A stretch of DNA of 64,000 bases from Notospermus geniculatus (Eukaryota > Nemertea > Pilidiophora > Heteronemertea > Lineidae): NCBI GenBank assembly GCA_002633025.1, contig NMRB01001156.1:54866-118865 (forward strand), given 5' to 3'. A program made the position numbers and the translations under genes. The number at the start of each line of letters is the position of its first letter. Position 1 is the stretch's first letter. A model generated the notes under the pieces. The model was not told the DNA's origin and searched no databases. It saw only the letters and a list, made by a program, of their open reading frames with translations. Of the stretch, positions 57,025 to 64,000 are shown one piece after another.

Positions 57025-58646
57025 ATATACTAATTGTAGGGCAGACCGGGGCTGATTGTAACAGGGGTAGGTTGTAACAGGTCTAATATTTCGTTGAATA
57101 TCCACTGGTAGGGGGCTGAGATTCCTGACGTACATTGAAATTGATATTTGCCGTCTTTGTACCAAAGGGCATCTGCATGTCGGACATGCAATCACGATGA
57201 CCGGAGGAAGTACACGTAATTCCTATAATTCACCAAGTTTTTCAAAGAAAAGTGCCCTAGAATCATTCCAAAAATCCCGAGGATTTTTGTCGCCGTGATG
57301 GAGAGACTGTGACTGTCTCCGGCATTGTAAAGCCCGCAAATGTTCGCGGGCCTTTCGAAATTCGCGTTTTCGCGTTTACAAACAATCGCAACATGGACGG
57401 CGAACATTCCTGGGTTTACAAGGTGGCATCATCGTAACTGTTACCGTCTACGAACAAACCGGCAGAATAGTGTCTTTGAAATCGTCTCGGAATCTTTTCG
57501 AACAAATCAGTAAAGAAAGATTGATGCTCGTGTCCACGGCGTTGAACCTTCTGATATATCGAGGGAAACTGCCAGTAATCTCAGGGCCAGACAACTAACG
57601 TTTCGCTGGTGTCCTCTCTGTGGCATTATGATGGAGGCCATGATGTTACTGAGAGTGCCAAAGCCGGCGAGAAAAGGAGCCCCGTAACTGCTGACAATTT
57701 TACCTACAGGCGATATCACTCCCATCTTGTAGGTATTCCATGTTCTTTGGTTGGGCCAAGTTAGCCGTGGATGAATGAGGAACCTAACTCACTACCTCAA
57801 CAGGTGTCATTCATTAGTGGTTAAATCTATTGAATTGAAAGGGACATTCAGGTCCTGATCAATTTTCAACAAAAGGTAACCACTTTATAGGACCTGATTA
57901 CTGTGTGCCGCCCTCTATCACAGTTATGATCCCCATTGTCCATGGAAGGTGAAGTGACTGCAGATGAACACCATTATTTCAGTCATTGCTGCTTTGCATA
58001 AACTACGAAAAGCCACAAGCATTGTATTCTGCCTAGATTCCATACTCTCACCTTTGAGAAGTCAACAGTATGTTCATGAAAGGGGCAATAGGGTATGGAG
58101 TGGCTATTTCAGATTGGTAGGGAACGAAATTGCATGAATAGCTGCCTCCCCCATCCCCATCAACCACCTCTGCTTAGGCGGGCTGCTGAGCAGATCGTAA
58201 ACGTCGCCCATTCAGCATCGGCTTCGATTGCCCGTACAGAATCTCTCAATCCTTTGCGCCGCCTAGTTATTATTTTTGAATCAGTCGACGATCCAATAAT
58301 ATCGCTAACAGGTTCATAAAGCAGACGACAGGCGACAGAAGTGAGATGTAAACAAAAAATAGTGTAACTTTCGGCGGAAAAAATGTTCGTAAGGGATCGT
58401 AATGTGCTGTTGTGAGAAGATCTCTCCGTTAAACTGGATGAGAAAGGTACGTTTGGAATTTTATTCTAGAGTTGTATTCAATCTTAGACTGTCCGTGTGA
58501 ATGCTGGACAAGGTTGTATTGGAAAGCGTCTTGCTTTTTTATATTTTTCTCATGTTGTTATGACGTCATAAAGTAACATATTCTGATTGGTGAAACATAA
58601 TTTACAACTGTCCATTGCAGCATTGTAGGGTATCGAGAAACGCACT
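57025..58646. other. Intergenic region after GPCR copy 2
   Basis: 57190-57500 is homologous to the 3' flank of copy 1 (54215-54480): AATCATTCCAAAAATCCCGA and GACTGTCTCCGGCATTGTAA occur in both. The remainder is unremarkable. Confidence 0.6.
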
Positions 58647-58906
58647 GGCTATTCGTACCGTCACGGTGCAAATAACGCCAAACCAGATCTTATTCACACC
58701 GTCGTAAACAGCCAATCAGAGAGCTTCATTCAAGGCATGCCAGATGAAGTTACCGGTATCATCTCGCACAATGCTGGATTTTTTTTTAAATGTTCTTGAT
58801 GAAAACGTTAATTTATAACCACTACCAGGAAAAAATGTTTTATAATCAATGCTTTTGGGCAAGGTAGGCCTACTAAAGTTTCTAATGATTCCCCACTGTT
58901 CGTAGC

Positions 58907-58982
58907 ATGGGCCTCAGCGGCCGAGTGGTTTGCGTGGGTGGTTATTAAACGGAAGGCCGCGGGTTCGAGCCCCGTCATGACA
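58907..58982 (+). repeat. tRNA-derived segment (SINE head or decayed tRNA)
   Basis: GGCCGAGTGGTT fits a pol III A box of the Ser/Leu type and GGTTCGAGCCC (58962-58972) a B box, about 33 bp apart. The 5' and 3' sides do not form a proper acceptor stem. TTCTTCTTTT-rich sequence follows. So not a functional tRNA gene; more likely a SINE head. Confidence 0.55.
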
Positions 58983-59330
58983 GTTCTTCTTTTATTTTAG
59001 TTCTTCTTTTCTTTTAGTGTTCTTCTTTCACCTCCTTTATTCTTCTTTTCGTCTTTTTATCGATATCGTGATATCGATCCGTGTGACTGTCGGAAAACGG
59101 GGAATGCGTAATTCTTGAGTCAAATTTTTTTTAAACAAAAAATTAGGGCCTAGCCCTACTAGGTGCCTAGGCCTATGAAAAATATTTTATCATCAGACAG
59201 CAGAGGCCAACATTTCACCATTAAAGATGGGGTCACTGGACCCCGTCAAAGGAAAAAAATTGCCCAGGCTAAAATATCATTTTAGATCTGCTGCCCACAG
59301 TCGCACTAACTGTCCGGTTACGGTACAGAA

Positions 59331-59525
59331 ATTATACATCACCGTCACGGTACGAATAATCATTCTCCACGCGCTATTCCCACCGTGACGGTGTAAATAA
59401 GAGTTATTCCTGCACTATTCACACCGTCACGGTACGAATAAGAACCGGCGGCGCACTATTCACACCGTCACGGTACGAATAAGATCTGGTTTGGCGTTAT
59501 TTGCACCGTCACGGTACGAATAGCC
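59331..59525. repeat. Tandem CACCGTCACGGTACGAATA units
   Basis: Five spaced copies of a palindrome-bearing unit (ACCGTCACGGT or its ACCGTGACGGT complement) form the right part of the TIR element. Confidence 0.85.
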
Positions 59526-60520
59526 CCGGCCATCGAGAAAAGCCAGACGCACTGTTTTAAGCTTGATCCGCTTGGGGCGTGCGCTAGTATACGTACTGCC
59601 TCTCCATGCTGACTAATTTGAATATCTGCCCCGGTTGATCTGGCAGTACAGTAGGGCCCGGACTTTGCTTCCAGTGGGACTATGATCCCTGGCACATAAT
59701 CGGTCAGATCCGGAGCCATTTTAAAGTTACGTTGACTCCATTTGTCGTAGCATAAGTTTCAATTTTGAAATGAATTATCAGTCTATCCGTTATCTCTCAT
59801 GTTCTGTACCAAGACAAACCTCGCCGCCGGCACAGCCCTCACGAATTTCCTCAATCCAGCGGATTAATCGAATCTGATATTTGCTTGAGCGATCCCGTCA
59901 CCGCGATGAATTCTTTGCGTCGCGTCAATCCTTCATTATCCGAGTTTGATGGATGGATTACAACGGGTAATTTAGTGTTGAAACTTTGATGTCTCAAACA
60001 GGCTCCCGGCGGCCACGTATGTATGTTAGACGGCGATAAGTAAGCGACAAATTCGGATTTTAATTGCATCTCCTTGGGCGTGATCGTAGTCTACTGATCT
60101 GACTGTCTAGTCTGGTCTAATCAGTTGCCTTGGTGGCTGATTTGAAGTCAATCAAAATGTCAGATATCACCAGACAAACCAAACCAATGAACTGAAGCAA
60201 GACATTCAAATTGCATGAAGTGATCAGGACTTTCGTTTGGAACAAACCTGGTTCCTGCACGCAGTTGTATCTCGAATCTTGCCCTGACAAACGTTCCACT
60301 AGGAGCAGTCAGCCGTGCCTATTGCCAAAAGATGGCAGCAAAGTTCTAGTAGACCAATACAGAGGAAAATCCACGTGATTGGTGCTCGATCAAGAATAAG
60401 TGGGTCCGCTGTATGCACTGAATTGGGCCGTAGTGACACCTATTGGTCAACTCACTGAAAGCTCCTATTACATGTACTCCTCCCCTCGCTCAGTCCAAGG
60501 GAGCGTTGAAGGGCAAAGTA
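59526..60520. other. Unannotated spacer left of the segmental duplication
   Basis: No ORF, RNA or repeat family recognised. At about 60521 the sequence switches to homology with 50343. Confidence 0.5.
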
Positions 60521-61493
60521 GGCAACAGGTTCAAAACCCGACAACACTGGAGTTTTCGGTGGAACTAAAAAGAAAAAGGAGACTATGTAGAATATTAGGA
60601 GCATTGCTCCTAATATTGCACTGTACGCTGAAGCTCCTTGCTGCAAGGAGCTTCAGCGTACAGTTTGCACACAAGGTATACCGTATGTCAAGGTGAAGGA
60701 TACCCAAAATAATGCACTCATAAAATTGAAAAATCGATATCGTTTCTATAACCTAAAGTAATCTATTAACCAAGTTTATTACTTTTAAGTAATAAAAGTA
60801 TACGGTAAACCCTGCTCCGTATATATTCTGGTATCAAATTGTGAATTTGGGTCAGCAGTAACGTTATTAATTAACTTTTAATTAGACCCTAAAATTCCAT
60901 CTTCGGTGCGAAATTCTGAATCTTGGCTGCAGACTGCGCTGTTCGGATTATAGTATGATTTATACCATTACATGAGGCCAAGCAGTCTTCAGGTGCCTAT
61001 AGAGAGTTTTCTCAAATAAATCATTTCAGTTACCCGTTACAAACTAATTAAGGTCTAAAAATGCCCCGATTCACATTTTCTGGAATACCTGAAGATTTCA
61101 CTCGGATATCACCAAGATTTCACTCGGATATCACCGAGATATAGGCACCTGGAGGACTACTTCATAAAAATCAACAACCAATTAAGTGCAAAACAAAACC
61201 GAAAATCGCAGGAAAAGCGGGGAATTCCACCCGAGTCAATCAATGGGCTGCCGCACAAGATGGGGTTTTTGGTCTGAGACCGCCGCTAGGCCTGTGCCGA
61301 TCTGTTAGATTTCAGAATCGTGTGGTCCTCTGATTCAAACGTCTGCAAGCATGATCTCGAGCATGCACAAAGCCAGTGGCCGGCCAGTACAAAAACAAAA
61401 CTAGTGATTAGACTTACCAAGAAGATGGACATGAGGCACTAAGGTCATAAATACCACGAGGAAATGCACTCCCTGTGACCGCACGACGGCCAT
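60521..61493 (-). pseudogene. 5' fragment of the Ig receptor gene
   Basis: Intact exon 1 (61418-61493, same signal peptide and GTAAGTC donor), intron 1 and only the first 44 bp of exon 2 (60521-60564), after which homology stops. It could still be transcribed from the duplicated promoter, but no further Ig exons follow. Confidence 0.85.
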
Positions 61494-63161
61494 AATTTTG
61501 CCTGTTTTGACATTTTGTTTCAATCTCGTTCCCAGATCTACCTCATCCGAAGGTATCTCTGGCAAGGGCTACGACCTGACCAAAATTTCTGGTCAACCCG
61601 GGACCGCTGGCAGCGTGCCAAAATGTTTGTTTCACACAATATTTCGTTCTTCGATGGCTGAAAAACATTATATATGCCTAAAAGGCCAGTTAATACTCCC
61701 AAAACACGAAGTTGTTTGAGTATTAGAGCAATTTCAAACGAATAGTTAGCATGGTTTGTTGCGAACGTCATCGCGGCCTCGGCGTGATTCGCCTCAAAAT
61801 TAGTAGATTGCGCATGCGCAGTTTTCCTGAAGTCGTCAGCCCTTTCCAGTGGTGTTGTAGGAACGTAAACCCACTGGGGACGAGTTTGATTTTGTTTGTC
61901 GACATGGCGAGGGTTCATTATACCTTTTTGAATGCAAAAATGGGTCGCACATGACCATGAAGTTAAAATTGCAAAATCAACAAGGAATTTCGAAAACGAA
62001 AGGTGGAAAAACGATTGCGGTTGAATTTGTTAATGAATTGTATGTATAACCCAATATGCAAAGGAGGATTCGCTCCACAAAATACCAATAAAAACGCTTC
62101 TTTGTTCAGTTATATTTTGGTGGGTGATTGCATGACTGTCAAAGAGAATTTTTTGCAATTATATTCATGATCGATTGACATGACCGTTGACGTTTTGTTG
62201 ATTTATCAATAGTGTTTACACCATAACACGTCATAGACATGACGAGCCCCCCCCTCCCGATAAAATGATAAACTGTTGTAAAAAGAAAGTCAAGTTAATG
62301 TCAGCGTTGAAAAGCCCCAAGCAGCATAAAAATTCTTCACCCATTTGATGATGCCTCACCCCATGTCTAGGCCCAACCATAATAACCACGGGACTGATGA
62401 TACGGCATGTTTTCTCGACTTTGTCCATAAGTTTCAGTCAGCTGAGCTTTGAAAGAGCAACTTAGATTATCACAAGAAATCTTGGACTGGCATTCCAATA
62501 AGTGTTCAATGAAGTGTCGAAACTGACGAAATATTTTGCACCCTGTGGATGCAGTATCAGCAGTTTCAAAAATCTAGGATTTCGAATCGGGCAATCGTAG
62601 GGGAATGAATTTATTTCCTCTGAGACTGACTTTTTTTTCCATTTCTGATGTAAATCATGGACAAACTGAGGCCAGTGGTATGGTACATACTAGCAACTGA
62701 ATAAAGATCTTTCAAAATGGTGTACAGTACATGCCACGAATGTTGATTTTAGTGTAAATGATCTATCATTACTCAAAAGGCGGGGCCTTTAGCTTCCGGC
62801 GTTGCAGTTTTCTCCCGGCGGCGGTCAACTATATATAATTTGATACCGTTATTTAGGAGTTCATACTCTTCCATATTCACTTCGACTTCTGAACTGAGCC
62901 AAAGTTAGACGAACGTTTTACCGGGACCAGCAACTCGTCGAGGTACGCCTGTATCTGTTCACACCGATACTAGTCTAGTTGTCCGGTCAGGGAGTTTCTT
63001 TCCCCAAAGGCGGGAGTATCGTTACACGCACTGAGGGCTTTTTTCCGCGTCATCCTGCTTGCTAAGATCAAAGGTTCGACAGGGTGATTCAGAAAGAATA
63101 CCCCCTCGCCGATGTTCGGGAGACATTTTCGTCAGTTAGGCCTACAGTTTGTCAGGAGAAA

Positions 63162-64000
63162 ATGTCCCAAGAAAAAGGAACAATGGATACCGCCACACCC
63201 TACACTAAACAAGATGTAGCCGATGTCGTTGACCGCGCCCTAGATGACTTTCGGCAATTCGGCCGTTTTTTCCAGGGTTATGTTCTGATCGTCATCTTGG
63301 CCGTTGGCATTTTCGGTAACACACTTTCCCTCTTCGTATTCTATAGGAATCGTCATCGTGATGAAGCCACTGTCCAGTACCTTTCCTGTTTGGCATGCTC
63401 AGACACGGCTTGCATTCTCAGCTTGGGTTTGACTGATTGGCTGGCATGGGGACTGCGAGCTGTTACGAACAATGACGTTTATGTCGACTTCGTGACAATG
63501 TCGGTTATAGTGTGTAAAGCTAATCGGTTCATATACCAGACAAGTGCCAACCTCTCCTCTTGGCTAATCGTAGCCTTTTCCGTCGAGCGTGCATTCATTG
63601 TTTGGTACCCTCTAAAACGTGCCAACGTCACCTCTAGTCGTCGTATGATGATTCTGGGGGCACTTTTCGTTCTAGCCCCTGCATCAGCGGTCCATGTCCC
63701 AATCCTGATTAATATCTATGTGGATAGTACCTTCAAGAACTGTTATTACGTTTTTGAGGATAAAGTTTGGCGCCTAGTGCTTTGGGTAACTGACAATTCA
63801 TTCTTCAATTTCATACCAGGGTTCGTCATATTAATTTTCAACATTCTCATTATTGTCGGCATCTATAGGGCACAGGCCATGGTTTTAAGCAAACAAAAAC
63901 AAAAGGATACACAAGAGAAGAAAACAGCAATCAGCCTGATGCTTATATCGACTTTTTACATCGTTTTCATGAGTCCATCAGCAATTATTTGGACCATCTA
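63162..64000 (+). CDS. Class A GPCR, copy 3 (3' end beyond the window)
   Basis: Open from ATG 63162 to the window edge, about 280 codons through TM6. Nearly identical to copy 1 in this span, including the full N-terminus that copy 2 lost. One notable change is in TM6: FMSPS instead of FMCPS just before the conserved Pro. C-terminus not visible. Confidence 0.9.
   Translation, partial: MSQEKGTMDTATPYTKQDVADVVDRALDDFRQFGRFFQGYVLIVILAVGIFGNTLSLFVFYRNRHRDEATVQYLSCLACSDTACILSLGLTDWLAWGLRAVTNNDVYVDFVTMSVIVCKANRFIYQTSANLSSWLIVAFSVERAFIVWYPLKRANVTSSRRMMILGALFVLAPASAVHVPILINIYVDSTFKNCYYVFEDKVWRLVLWVTDNSFFNFIPGFVILIFNILIIVGIYRAQAMVLSKQKQKDTQEKKTAISLMLISTFYIVFMSPSAIIWTI

Larger units (their letters stand above)
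58647..59525. mobile_element. 879-bp TIR element with CCGTCACGGT repeats
   Basis: GGCTATTCGTACCGTCACGG at the left is inverted at the right end. Pairing continues through TGCAAATAACGCCAAACCAG. No transposase ORF, so non-autonomous. Flanks carry near-direct repeats (ATCGAGAAACGCACT on the left, ATCGAGAAAAGCCAGACGCACT on the right), unusually long for a target duplication. A tRNA-like segment lies inside. Confidence 0.7.
60521..64000. repeat. Segmental duplicate of about 50343-53780
   Basis: The entire stretch aligns with the Ig exon 2 start, intron 1, exon 1, divergent promoter and GPCR copy 1, with an offset of about 10.18 to 10.22 kb and only scattered substitutions and small indels. The right end is beyond the window. 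Confidence 0.95.

Noticed and set aside
58907-58982. Functional tRNA-Ser gene
   Set aside because: A and B boxes are present, but the acceptor stem does not pair and no proper variable arm is seen.

Overview
This is animal nuclear DNA, not bacterial. Genes are split into small exons with canonical GT/AG borders, introns are full of fold-back repeats, and the window carries AGGCCT, CCGGTA and ACATGTA word repeats. Together with the gene content (a phase-1 Ig-domain receptor, an expanded rhodopsin-like receptor cluster, a MACPF protein and an Academ-type transposon) this suggests a marine invertebrate deuterostome such as a lancelet, echinoderm or hemichordate. I could not fix the species. There is one 466-base gap (27976-28441) and single N bases at 39054 and 47252. 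At the first of these N bases, assembly of two haplotypes seems to have produced a false exon duplication.

Layout. 330-8219 (minus): two tandem eight-exon carbonyl reductase (CBR1-type SDR) genes, 278 and 277 aa. 9331-22471: a 13.1-kb terminal-inverted-repeat element that I interpret as an autonomous Academ DNA transposon. It has an uninterrupted transposase of about 1896 aa (DDE-like core, XPG-like nuclease, Cys-rich ends) on the minus strand and a four-exon SGNH-esterase/zinc-knuckle gene on the plus strand. 22595-26888 (minus): a four-exon secreted MACPF protein. 27000-30860: repeats and the gap. 30868-33805 (minus): HMG-CoA synthase, seven exons. 35882-40723 (plus): OXNAD1, seven exons, with exon 4 present twice around the N. 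42465-51291 (minus): a 15-exon, about 1390-aa nephrin-like receptor (eight Ig units, two FN3 units, a membrane span, a tyrosine-repeat tail and a SAM-like end). 52942 to the end (plus): three copies of a class A GPCR, one frameshifted and one cut by the window edge. The third copy arrived with a segmental duplication that also carried the promoter and first exon of the Ig receptor.

For CBR, MACPF, HMGCS, OXNAD1, the Ig receptor and the esterase, exon coordinates were derived by hand and chain through consistent splice phases to open reading frames of expected length. No expression data were available. The host genes do not form one pathway: HMG-CoA synthase, carbonyl reductase and OXNAD1 are housekeeping metabolism, while the MACPF protein, Ig receptor and GPCRs are surface or secreted, fast-evolving families.

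The most interesting items are the intact Academ-like element with its accessory esterase, the Ig receptor tail (six YxxP sites in 15-residue repeats plus a YDDV site), a 17-codon tandem splice-donor duplication in that gene, and a 42-base templated hairpin insertion that distinguishes two duplicated promoters.
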